The notes under the pieces are model-generated. The model did no database searches, was not told the origin of the DNA, and saw nothing but the letters and a program-made list of their open reading frames with translations. This document shows positions 6,957 through 14,627 of a stretch of DNA of 22,306 bases, piece by piece. Numbering within the stretch: position 1 is the first letter of the stretch; each line of letters opens with the position of its first letter. The translations under genes and the position numbers were made by a program. This DNA comes from Dehalococcoidia bacterium UBA6627 (GTDB lineage Bacteria > Chloroflexota > Dehalococcoidia > UBA2979). The stretch is taken from positions 5,427 through 27,732 of the forward strand of contig DKLZ01000034.1 in the NCBI GenBank assembly GCA_002455955.1, written 5' to 3'.

Positions 6957-8507
6957 CTAGAGAGGGATAATCCCATGCTTTTTAGCTGGTCGGCTCTCTG
7001 ATTTAGTCGCTAGCATTTCTAGACCGCGTGAAATTTTAATTCGCGTATCTCGTGGATCAATAACATCGTCGATATAACCCTTGGCTGCAGCGATGAACGG
7101 ATGTTCCAGTCGTTCTTGATATTCGGATATAAGCTTCGTGCGCTCGTTTTCTTCATCCTCAGCATCTTGAAGTTCTCGGCGGTTGATGATGTTGACTGCC
7201 TGCGTACCAGCCATCACAGCTACCGCTGCACCTGCCCATGCAAAGTTGATGTCTGCTCCAAGGTGCTTTGACCCCATAGCGTCATACGCACCTCCGAAAG
7301 CTTTGCGGACAATCACCGTAATCTTCGGAACAGTCGCTTCGGCGTACGCGAATACGAGTTTTGCACCGTGACTAATGATCCCGCCGTATTCCTGAGAAAC
7401 ACCGGGAAGGAATCCTGGTACGTCAACGAGTGTGATGATCGGGATGTTAAAGGCGTCACAGAAGCGAACAAACCGAGCCGCTTTACGCGATGAATCTATA
7501 TCAAGAACACCTGCTAGATAAAGAGGTTGGTTAGCAACGATGCCGATGCTACGGCCTCCTATACGACCGAATCCAACCACAATATTTTGGGCGAAGAACT
7601 CATGGATTTCCATGAAGTCACCGTTGTCGACAAGTTCGTCGATAACGTCACGTATGTCGTACGGATTTTGTGGTTCATCGGGAAGAATATTGAGGACATT
7701 CTCCATCCTACGAGTTGTGTTATCACCTGTGTCTACTACGGGACTTTCATCCATGTTGTTACTTGGGAGAAATGACAGAAGTCGTCGTACTTCCTCGAAA
7801 GCTGCTTCTTCGTTTTCGATCGCAAAATGAGCGACACCCGACTTGCTGGCATGTGATTGAGCACCACCAAGTTCTTCAAAGGTGGTTGTCTCTCCAGTGA
7901 CGCTAGCGATTACGTCTGGCCCTGTCAGGAACATCTGTGACGTGTTTTCGACCATGAAAATAAAGTCGGTCAGAGCTGGAGAGTACACCGCACCACCGGC
8001 ACAAGGGCCTAGGATCATACTCAGCTGCGGGATGACACCAGATGCTTGGACGTTCCTGTTGAAGATCGTTCCGTAACCTGCGAGAGAGCTGACACCCTCT
8101 TGAATGCGAGCACCTCCAGAGTCATTCAGACCGATTACGGGTACGCCAATTTTCATGGCGATATCCATGATTTTACCGATCTTTTCACCCACTACTTCCC
8201 CGAGTGATCCACCAAACACAGTGAAATCCTGAGCGAAAACAGCGATGGTGCGGTTATCGATACGTCCCCACCCAGTGACGACGGCATCTCCATAAAATGA
8301 ATTATCGTCGTTAGCCTCGTCGTCATTCTTACTTACGGCGAGTGTGTCGAGCTCCTCAAAGGTTCCTTGGTCGAGTAAAGATTCGATGCGCTCCCGGGCG
8401 GTGAGCTTCCCTCTTTCATGTTGGGCAGCTATGCGTTCCTGTCCGCCACCGAGGTAGGCTTGTTCCTTGAGTTGTTTTAGGTGCTCAAGGTTATTCTGAA
8501 TGCCCAT
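6957..8507 (-). CDS. pccB: Acyl-CoA carboxylase carboxyltransferase (beta) subunit, propionyl/methylmalonyl-CoA type
   Basis: Transfers carboxyl from carboxybiotin to an acyl-CoA, probably propionyl-CoA to methylmalonyl-CoA, as part of a biotin-dependent complex. The 516 residues equal the usual beta-subunit length with N- and C-terminal crotonase-like halves. Motifs: GKLTARERI near the start, GLNDSGGARIQEG and GPCAGGAVYSPALTDF in the first half, and DVPGFLPG, RKAFGGAYDAMGSK, INRRELQ in the second. ATG 8505-8507 is chosen because AGGAGGA stands 3 bases before it (8511-8517 complement). An upstream GTG at 8547 would add 14 residues without such a site. A short GTTTC-AGC-GAAAC dyad (8525-8537) lies just upstream. 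The biotin carboxylase/carrier partner is not in the window. Substrate (propionyl, acetyl or methylmalonyl-CoA) cannot be fixed from sequence alone. Confidence 0.9.
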   Translation of the reverse strand: MGIQNNLEHLKQLKEQAYLGGGQERIAAQHERGKLTARERIESLLDQGTFEELDTLAVSKNDDEANDDNSFYGDAVVTGWGRIDNRTIAVFAQDFTVFGGSLGEVVGEKIGKIMDIAMKIGVPVIGLNDSGGARIQEGVSSLAGYGTIFNRNVQASGVIPQLSMILGPCAGGAVYSPALTDFIFMVENTSQMFLTGPDVIASVTGETTTFEELGGAQSHASKSGVAHFAIENEEAAFEEVRRLLSFLPSNNMDESPVVDTGDNTTRRMENVLNILPDEPQNPYDIRDVIDELVDNGDFMEIHEFFAQNIVVGFGRIGGRSIGIVANQPLYLAGVLDIDSSRKAARFVRFCDAFNIPIITLVDVPGFLPGVSQEYGGIISHGAKLVFAYAEATVPKITVIVRKAFGGAYDAMGSKHLGADINFAWAGAAVAVMAGTQAVNIINRRELQDAEDEENERTKLISEYQERLEHPFIAAAKGYIDDVIDPRDTRIKISRGLEMLATKSESRPAKKHGIIPL

Positions 8508-8683
8508 CGGTCCTCCTGTGAAGTGTTTCAGCGAAACGAAATCCGTCACGTTTCACATGGTTACGTGGTTGAGAGTGACTTGTTAGCTTCGTTGGAGATC
8601 ATGGGTGCTTGTAACGACCTCGTGAAAAGTATCTCCGAGTTCTCAGTCGCACGCTAGTTGGATCGTTTTTGGTTATTTATGGC

Positions 8684-9277
8684 TCACTGATTTGGAATCA
8701 GCAATTCCTGATTGACTTGTATATTGCTCAGCTCGTCGATCGAAATACCATTAGCGGCAGCAAGTGCTTCAAGTGTGATGTCAAATTCGATAGCGATACC
8801 GAATGCTGTGTCACCGGCCTTAACTACATAAGTTTCTCCGTCAGCGTTCGGAGTTGCGGTAGCTGTCTCTTCGACAGATATGGTCGTGTTCGGTGCTGGA
8901 ATGCTGATCTCTTGTCCGACAAAAATCATCGTATCCGGAAGGTTATTTTCTTCGATAAGTGCGTCGACGCTTGTATCGAATTCTTCAGCGATACGAGAGA
9001 GTGTATCTCCTGCCACGACTACATATGTCGTCGTGGTTTCGGATTCCTCATTCGCGTTGTCAGTGTTGCCATCAGTGCTGTCAGAAAGCCCAGTGGGATC
9101 AAGAATTTTGACTGTGGGAGTTTCAGAGATAGGTGATGCGGTTGGGACAGCTGTGGCGGTTTCTGACGGAAAAGTATCAGAGGCGGGATCGCCATCCTCA
9201 TCTCCGCATGCGGAGATGAGGATGGCGATCCCGATGGATGCACTTATCAAAGCCGCGTGGAGCGTACGACGCACCAT
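8684..9277 (-). CDS. Lipoprotein with two LysM domains
   Basis: Probably a membrane-anchored envelope protein that binds peptidoglycan or another GlcNAc polymer. The 197 residues start with a lipoprotein signal peptide: MVRR, a hydrophobic stretch, and lipobox ISAC with Cys24, followed by an acidic GDEDGDP. A Ser/Thr/Pro-rich linker (about 32-82) leads to LysM 1 (84-127, YVVVAGDTLSRIA) and LysM 2 (149-195, YVVKAGDTAFGIA), which run to the C-terminus. No catalytic domain is present. ATG 9275-9277 has AAAGG upstream. Its signal peptide and acidic segment are encoded by a perfect palindrome (separate entry). A hairpin CTGATT-TGG-AATCAG (8687-8701) covers the last codons. It stands apart from its neighbours by gaps of about 150-180 bases and may be a single transcription unit. 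Ligand unknown. Confidence 0.88.
   Translation of the reverse strand: MVRRTLHAALISASIGIAILISACGDEDGDPASDTFPSETATAVPTASPISETPTVKILDPTGLSDSTDGNTDNANEESETTTTYVVVAGDTLSRIAEEFDTSVDALIEENNLPDTMIFVGQEISIPAPNTTISVEETATATPNADGETYVVKAGDTAFGIAIEFDITLEALAAANGISIDELSNIQVNQELLIPNQ
9184..9233. repeat. Perfect 50-base palindrome, no spacer, inside the lipoprotein gene
   Basis: The 25 bases 9184-9208 are followed directly by their exact reverse complement at 9209-9233, with the centre at GCA|TGC. Symmetry ends sharply on both sides (9183 G against 9234 A). It covers codons 15 to 32 of the lipoprotein gene. Because the centre falls between codons 23 and 24, the arms are in register: hydrophobic codons ATC, CTC, GCC are mirrored as GAT, GAG, GGC. 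The signal-peptide core GIAILISA and the following CGDEDGDP are therefore encoded by the same DNA on opposite strands. A transcript would form a very stable stem about 44 bases after the start codon. Chance is not a reasonable explanation; inverted duplication or an assembly fault are. Confidence 0.97.
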
Positions 9278-9424
9278 GGAGACCTTTCAGGGGATGTTAC
9301 TAAGCCTACGCGAATGCATGTCATCAAGGCTAGTCCAGTAGGTCATGATAGTTGTAAGTATCGAGCTCTAGAAGAATGCTCTTCGCTGAGGCGAACACGA
9401 AATACAGCTTCGGAGAAAAGGCGG

Positions 9425-9862
9425 TTAGCGGCGATTTCGATTCTCGTTCCACCATTTCTTGATCCGCTCGATTAGACTCGGATGAGATATGTTTTTATGA
9501 ATTGCTCTGCCGCGCCAACGTTGTTGTGATTCGTTTTTGTGCTTTCCGCTTCGAGAAAACATCAATATTGCAAAACTTGTGACGAAGAGAATGATTCCAG
9601 CATAGAGGACCCATTGCATCATCAAAGGATTGAAACGTCTGAAGAAGAATGATCCGAAGATCATCAAGAACGAGATCAATAAAAGTTGCGAGATCGAAAT
9701 ATTACCCAACTGTGTCGCGAGCGCGCGTTGTCGTACGCCTATCCCATTTCCCAACCGGCGGAAATAGTTTCTAAGCGCTTGGGATCGCCGTGAATTTGAG
9801 GTTGGGAAGTGCTCGATCTTATCGAGAATTTCCTCTATTTCACGTTCCAGTCGGTCTGACAT
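9425..9862 (-). CDS. Small conserved-type membrane protein with two transmembrane helices (function unknown)
   Basis: Product of 145 residues with no known function. An N-terminal helix rich in Glu/Lys/Arg (SDRLEREIEEILDKIEHF, 2-19) resembles a short coiled coil and is followed by a basic loop. Two hydrophobic segments follow (about 58-75 and 84-102), joined by a short turn. The tail contains RWRGRAI (115-121) and a basic, Trp-rich end. The combination of EREIEEIL at the start and WRGR after two helices resembles small hypothetical proteins I associate with Dehalococcoidia; no named domain can be given. ATG 9862 is preferred over TTG 9895 because a TATAAT element at 9904-9909 would place the transcript start almost at 9895. 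Both termini are expected in the cytoplasm. Confidence 0.72.
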   Translation of the reverse strand: MSDRLEREIEEILDKIEHFPTSNSRRSQALRNYFRRLGNGIGVRQRALATQLGNISISQLLLISFLMIFGSFFFRRFNPLMMQWVLYAGIILFVTSFAILMFSRSGKHKNESQQRWRGRAIHKNISHPSLIERIKKWWNENRNRR

Positions 9863-9903
9863 TGAACTGCCCGATTTCGTTTCTTGAACTGACAAGTGAA
9901 ACT

Positions 9904-9909
9904 ATTATA
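9904..9909 (-). promoter_or_regulatory. Putative -10 element (TATAAT) upstream of the small membrane protein gene
   Basis: The - strand reads GGCTATAATAG, an exact -10 consensus 41 bases before the ATG at 9862. No good -35 hexamer stands 16-18 bases further upstream, so either recognition rests on the -10 or the match is chance. It is used here as weak support for the start choice. Confidence 0.4.
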
Positions 9910-10084
9910 GCCATGTGAAGGTGGTGATAGTGATCAGGTGACAGGTTAGTTAATCGCAGCAGCTCAAAGTGAGTTTATTGAGTAGATGTCTCTGTCTTAG
10001 AGCATGGTCTACGAGGTTTTACAGCCTTATGGAAGATTCCGAATAACCTTTAACTAGAGATTGTAGTGGGTGTGTAAGTTTCTC

Positions 10085-11680
10085 CTAGTGCGAGGGATGT
10101 TTCTCTGTAGCACCCCAGCCACCACCACCAGGCGTTTCGATTCGTACACGGTCCCCTGAGTTTACATCCACCTCCGCCCGCGCCCCCAGTTCAGATATAG
10201 AACCGTCTGCTCGAATGAGTGTGTTACGGCCCGTGGTGCCGCTTTCCCCACCATGAAGACCCCATGGTGCAAAGCGGCGTCGTTCGCTAACGATGGATAC
10301 GGTAGCTGCGTCATGAAAATTGTACTCACGGATGACGCCGTCACCACCAGGGTGTGAGCCGATCCCACCTGTCCCGCGTCGGAGTTCGTAGCGTTCTACG
10401 GTGAATGGGTATGCTAAAGGTAGAGCTTCGATGGGAGTGTTCATGGTGTTGGTCATATGAGTGTGAACACCTGAACGGCCTGCTCGTTTAGGTCCTCCGC
10501 CAGCACCACCAGCGATCGTCTCGTAGTAGGCATAGGGCCGTTTTCGAGCGCTGTCGTATCCTCCTATAGTGATGTTGTTCATAGTGCCTGACGAGGCAGC
10601 GGGAATTCGGTCAGGTATTGCTTGGGCGAGTGCTCCGAGGGCAACGTCTGTAATCCGTTGACTTGTCTCCACGTTACCTGCGGAAACAGCTCGAGGTGGA
10701 CCGGCCGCTACTATTGAGCGTTCTGGGAGTGTGAAACGAACAGGACGGTAGCAACCTTCGTTACGTGGAGCATCTGGACCGGCGAGACAACGGATAGCGT
10801 AGTAACAGGCGGATCGAGTCACAGTGGCGACTGCATTGATGGAAGCTTCCGTTGTTTCAGGTGCACTGCCGTTGAAGTCGAAGTGCACTTGATCGCCATC
10901 GATCTCGAGATTAACCCGGATCATTAAGCCATCTGGTCCGACTTCCATACGGTCTTCGAATGAATACAGACCGTCGGGTATTGTTTCAATAACAGCACAA
11001 ACCACGCGTTCACCGTGATTGAGAAGTGCTTCGTAGCGCTGTAGTAGCCCAGCTATGGTGAAGCGTGATGCCGCCGTTTCGAGACGTTGAGCGCCTATAG
11101 CTGTGGCGGCGAGTTGCGCACGTAGGTCACCACGCCGTTCTTCTGGTGCGCGCGAGTTGCGAACGATCACTGCAAACACAGATTCGTTCCTTATGCCACC
11201 TGCAACGAGTCTGATCGGAGGTATGACGAGACCTTCCTGTAGTAACTCGCGCGCCACTGGCATTGATCCCGGGGCCATTCCACCTATATCGGCATGATGA
11301 GCACGTGTGGCAACGAAACCGATTAACTGTTTTTCAATGAAAACGGGCGAAGCGATTGTTAGGTCGGGGAGGTGAGTGCCACCCTGGAACGGGTCATTGA
11401 CAGCAAGAACGTCGCCCGGTGTGAAAGGTTCCAGTGCCATGATTGCTTTGATTGATGCAGGCATCGCACCCAGATGCACCGGCATATGGGCAGCTTGCGC
11501 GACCATCTGACCCGTTGGATCGAAAACTCCACAGGAGAAGTCACGTCGCTCCTTGATGTTTGGGGAGTAAGCCGAACGACCTAATGCTTCGCCCATCTCC
11601 TCGGCGATCGAAGTTAATACTGCGTCCGCTATCGAAAGGTCCCCGGCGCTTAATGACAGAGCCCAGTTTTCGGAAGTCAT
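10085..11680 (-). CDS. Hydantoinase/oxoprolinase family B subunit (HyuB-like)
   Basis: Partner subunit of ATP-dependent hydantoinases, 5-oxoprolinase and acetone-carboxylase-like enzymes, which act on cyclic amides or ketones. The 531 residues agree with the family. Recognisable stretches are ERRDFSCGVFD and HLGAMPASIKA near the N-terminus, NDPFQGGTHLPDL, TRAHHADIGGMAPGSMP (the His/Asp-rich region thought to bind metal), SAGNVETSQRI, PGGDGVIREY and the C-terminal ETPGGGGWG. ATG 11678-11680 overlaps the hyuA stop as ATGA, so the two subunits are coupled. Substrate cannot be told from sequence; no transporter, racemase or carbamoylase gene lies nearby to guide it. Confidence 0.92.
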   Translation of the reverse strand: MTSENWALSLSAGDLSIADAVLTSIAEEMGEALGRSAYSPNIKERRDFSCGVFDPTGQMVAQAAHMPVHLGAMPASIKAIMALEPFTPGDVLAVNDPFQGGTHLPDLTIASPVFIEKQLIGFVATRAHHADIGGMAPGSMPVARELLQEGLVIPPIRLVAGGIRNESVFAVIVRNSRAPEERRGDLRAQLAATAIGAQRLETAASRFTIAGLLQRYEALLNHGERVVCAVIETIPDGLYSFEDRMEVGPDGLMIRVNLEIDGDQVHFDFNGSAPETTEASINAVATVTRSACYYAIRCLAGPDAPRNEGCYRPVRFTLPERSIVAAGPPRAVSAGNVETSQRITDVALGALAQAIPDRIPAASSGTMNNITIGGYDSARKRPYAYYETIAGGAGGGPKRAGRSGVHTHMTNTMNTPIEALPLAYPFTVERYELRRGTGGIGSHPGGDGVIREYNFHDAATVSIVSERRRFAPWGLHGGESGTTGRNTLIRADGSISELGARAEVDVNSGDRVRIETPGGGGWGATEKHPSH

Positions 11681-13635
11681 TGTCGCTCCAAAATTATGTT
11701 CCCTTGATTGTCCACTTCACCACGCCATGTGGGCGGTACTAGTGTTGTACTGTCGATTTGTCGAATGATTGCTGGCCCGTCGAAATCAGTTCCAGGCGAT
11801 AGCTCGTTGCGTTGGTACGTTCTCGTCTGCCTTTGTTCATTGTCGAACCATATTGGTATGTAGTTGTCAGTTGGTTTTTCTTTGATGAAGTTTGGACTTG
11901 GTGATTCAGCCATGCTGGCTACCCTCGCGGTCGCACGGACGTTGACGACCTCGATGGCAGCATTCAAGTCGCTGTGAGCGAATCGTTTTTGATGGAGCGA
12001 ATGGAAAGTTAGGCTTGCGTCACTAAGTTCTGTCGGATCGGCTTCGATCGTTAGCTCGTAAGACTGCCCCGCATAACGTATGTCGAGAGCGTAGCGGAGT
12101 TCAGCAGTTTCCAATCCGGGTTCGTCACGGACCTGTTCTCCTGTTGCCCGCAACGCTTTGGCAATCTTTTCGAAAGTTCTTTGATTGAAGGGGGAGAGTA
12201 CCGAACGAGTAAGTGTGGCAGTGACATCGCTACCGACACCGCCCTGGGCGGCAAGGACTCCAGGTAACATTGGAATCAATACACGGCGCATCTCGAGTGA
12301 TTCTGCGAGTGTGCAAGCATGTAGCGGTCCGGCACCACCGAAGGCGACGAGAGTAAATTCACGTGGGTCGTAACCACGCTGGACCGAGACCACGCGGAGC
12401 GCTGATTCCATGTTTGCAGTAGCGACTGAGATCACTGCTTGTGCAGTTGCTTCTACACTGCCAAACGAGCTGATCAGTGGTTCTGCGGCGTAGTAAGCAC
12501 GATCGACATCTAGCTCCATAGCACCGCCAAGTAACCCATCGCTTGTGAGGCGTCCAAGTACTACTTGTGCATCGGTGACTGTGAACGCTTCACCAGTTCC
12601 GTAGCTCGCAGGTCCAGGAGTAGCGCCTGCCGATTGTGGGCCTACGCGTAAGGCTCCGCCAGTATCAATCCTGGCGATTGAACCACCTCCGGCACCCACT
12701 GTGTGCACATCGACTACCGGTGTGCGGGCTGAAAAACCATCCACTGTAACGTCTGGACGTGTGGGAATCTCTCCGTCGCAGAGAGCAACATCTGTAGATG
12801 TGCCACCCATATCGAGGGTGATTATACGGTTGAAGCCAGCTGACTGTGAGACGTCGAAGGCGCCAGCTACCCCTGCCGAAGGACCGGATAGCAAGGTAGC
12901 GACCGGAAGCCGTATAGCGCGATGAACGTTAGCTGATCCGCCGTCGGATTGCACGATGCGAAGCGGCCCACATCCGCGTTTCTGAAGACCATTAGAAAGT
13001 CGTTTTAGATAGTGATCCATGACTGGACCTACATAAGCGTTGAGTACAACTGTTGCCGTTCGTTCGACCTCGCGATATTCGGGTGAGACATCTGAGGATA
13101 TCGAAAGGTATAGCTCGAATTTCCTAGCTATTTCTGCGAAAGCTTGTTCCAGCTGAGGATTGGCGTAAGCGTAGAGCAGCGAGACGGCAAGTGCTTCTGC
13201 ACCATTAGCTCGCGCCTCTTCCAATATCTCTGATGCCTGAGAAACGTCGAATGGTTCAACGACAGTTCCGTTTTGGTCAAGAGTTGCAGAAAGTTCGAAA
13301 AGGAGTTCTTCTGGCACGAGTGGTTCAGGAGTTTTAGGTTCTAAGTCGTAAATATCCGACCGACTTTGACGACCAATCACGAGCAAATCACGCATGCCAG
13401 TTGTGGTGACGAGAGCAGTACGAGCTCCGTGCCGCTCGAGAACGGCGTTCGTCGCTACTGTCGAACCATGAATGATCAAGTCTGGGGTTACCTGTAATTC
13501 ATCTATTCCGGCGAGTATAGAACGGGAAGGATCGTCTGGTGTTGAAGGAAGTTTATGAACGCGAAATTCCCCATTCTGCCAGAGCAGAAAGTCCGTAAAT
13601 GTGCCACCAACGTCAACACCGAGCAAAACAGTCAT
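11677..13635 (-). CDS. Hydantoinase/oxoprolinase family A subunit (HyuA-like)
   Basis: ATP-binding subunit of the HyuA/HyuB enzyme, of the actin-like ATPase fold. The 652 residues begin with the phosphate-1 motif GVDVGGTFTDF (6-16). STVATNAVLERHGA and SLLYAYANPQLE follow, then the second nucleotide motif LDMGGTSTDVAL, the VGAGGGSIA loop and AFGGAGPLHA near residue 400. ATG 13633-13635 is chosen: the product then starts MTVLLGVD as is usual, and AGGA stands about 10 bases upstream. In-frame starts at 13644 and 13686 would add 3 or 17 residues with little support. The gene is divergent from the L25 gene, 117 bases away, and that gap should hold both promoters. Candidates include hydantoinase and 5-oxoprolinase activity. 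Confidence 0.92.
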   Translation of the reverse strand: MTVLLGVDVGGTFTDFLLWQNGEFRVHKLPSTPDDPSRSILAGIDELQVTPDLIIHGSTVATNAVLERHGARTALVTTTGMRDLLVIGRQSRSDIYDLEPKTPEPLVPEELLFELSATLDQNGTVVEPFDVSQASEILEEARANGAEALAVSLLYAYANPQLEQAFAEIARKFELYLSISSDVSPEYREVERTATVVLNAYVGPVMDHYLKRLSNGLQKRGCGPLRIVQSDGGSANVHRAIRLPVATLLSGPSAGVAGAFDVSQSAGFNRIITLDMGGTSTDVALCDGEIPTRPDVTVDGFSARTPVVDVHTVGAGGGSIARIDTGGALRVGPQSAGATPGPASYGTGEAFTVTDAQVVLGRLTSDGLLGGAMELDVDRAYYAAEPLISSFGSVEATAQAVISVATANMESALRVVSVQRGYDPREFTLVAFGGAGPLHACTLAESLEMRRVLIPMLPGVLAAQGGVGSDVTATLTRSVLSPFNQRTFEKIAKALRATGEQVRDEPGLETAELRYALDIRYAGQSYELTIEADPTELSDASLTFHSLHQKRFAHSDLNAAIEVVNVRATARVASMAESPSPNFIKEKPTDNYIPIWFDNEQRQTRTYQRNELSPGTDFDGPAIIRQIDSTTLVPPTWRGEVDNQGNIILERQ

Positions 13636-13752
13636 AGTGAGCATCCTACGTGATGACGCTCTTATCTTGACCGGCGGATCAGCCATTGCTAGCGTCGATC
13701 ACTCGTTGTGTAGTTAGATCAGTTTCTTGGATATTGTGCAGGAGTATGACCG

Positions 13753-14424
13753 ATGCCAGATACCTATCAAGTTGAACGGCGTGTAATTACAGGTAAGGCG
13801 GTTAGAAAACTCCGCCAGGAAGGTACGATCCCAGGAAATATCTATGGTCGTCATCTCGAATCCGTTGCTGTCCAATTATCCTGGGCAAATGCTCGCGAGA
13901 TGTTAAATGACCATGGTCGCAACACTCTGATTGAGCTTCAGGTTAGCGACGAGCAAAATTCACGTCCGGTTGTAGTTCGTGATATTGGGCGTGATGCAGT
14001 TAGCGGCGAATTACACCACATCGATTTTTTCCAGGTCGATTTAACAAGAACGATTCAGGCTAGTGTCCCTATCAATTTCATTGGTGAAGCTCCTGCTGTT
14101 CAGACTTATGGAGGAGTTTTTGTGCGCTCGTTGGACGTTGTGCGTCTCGAAGCGTTACCAAACGAGATGCCGGAAGCTGTGGATGTTTTGATTGACGGTC
14201 TAGAAGAGCTCGATCAATCGCTAACCATAGCTGACATTGCTATTGCTACAGGCGTGACTATATTGAATGCTGAGGACCAATCAATCGCTCAGATTGCTCG
14301 ACCTCGCCTTGAAGTCGAGGAGACGGAAGAAGTTCCGGAAGGTGAAGAAGGATTGCTGCCCGAAGGCGAAGAAAGTGAAGACGGAACTGGAGCAGCTGAG
14401 TCGAACGAAGAGGACGGGGAATAG
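13753..14424 (+). CDS. rplY: 50S ribosomal protein L25, CTC/TL5 type
   Basis: Binds 5S rRNA in the large ribosomal subunit. The 223 residues comprise the N-terminal L25 beta-barrel (about 4-90, with GKAVRKLRQEGTIPGNIYG and the HHIDFFQVD segment) and the C-terminal TL5 domain (about 100-185, VPINFIGEAPAVQTYGG, VDVLIDGLEELDQSLTIADI). A strongly acidic Glu-rich tail of about 35 residues closes it, as often seen in this longer CTC form. AGGAG (about 13740-13744) precedes the ATG by 8 bases. The gene stands alone, divergent from hyuA and convergent with rlmN; the pth gene that often follows it is absent. A TTGACC at about 13665-13675 might be a -35 but no good -10 matches it. Confidence 0.95.
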   Translation: MPDTYQVERRVITGKAVRKLRQEGTIPGNIYGRHLESVAVQLSWANAREMLNDHGRNTLIELQVSDEQNSRPVVVRDIGRDAVSGELHHIDFFQVDLTRTIQASVPINFIGEAPAVQTYGGVFVRSLDVVRLEALPNEMPEAVDVLIDGLEELDQSLTIADIAIATGVTILNAEDQSIAQIARPRLEVEETEEVPEGEEGLLPEGEESEDGTGAAESNEEDGE

Positions 14425-14627
14425 AGTTGAATCGGTTGAAGCATTCATTTCTCAGGGTGCTTTAGCCAAAATTCTTGACATTAGCGTCACGCGATTTGCA
14501 GTAGCCGCATGGCTTAGTCGGAAAACATCTTGTTAGTAATAGAATTAATTTCGTAGATGTTTTTGTTATCAAGAAACTGCAGTAAATGTTTTTCGAGAAC
14601 AGACAAGTTCTGTATTACGGAAGCTTC

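Noticed and set aside
8669..9475. Overlapping + strand open frames opposite the LysM lipoprotein gene
   Set aside because: They are antisense shadows with Ser/Val-rich or Cys-rich translations and no ribosome binding sites. The lipoprotein on - has a signal peptide and two clear LysM domains.
14425..14627. Possible terminator between L25 and rlmN (AGAAC-N6-GTTCT at 14596-14611)
   Set aside because: The stem is only 5 bases and no U run follows in either direction. An open frame here (14267-14536) mostly overlaps L25 and has no motif.
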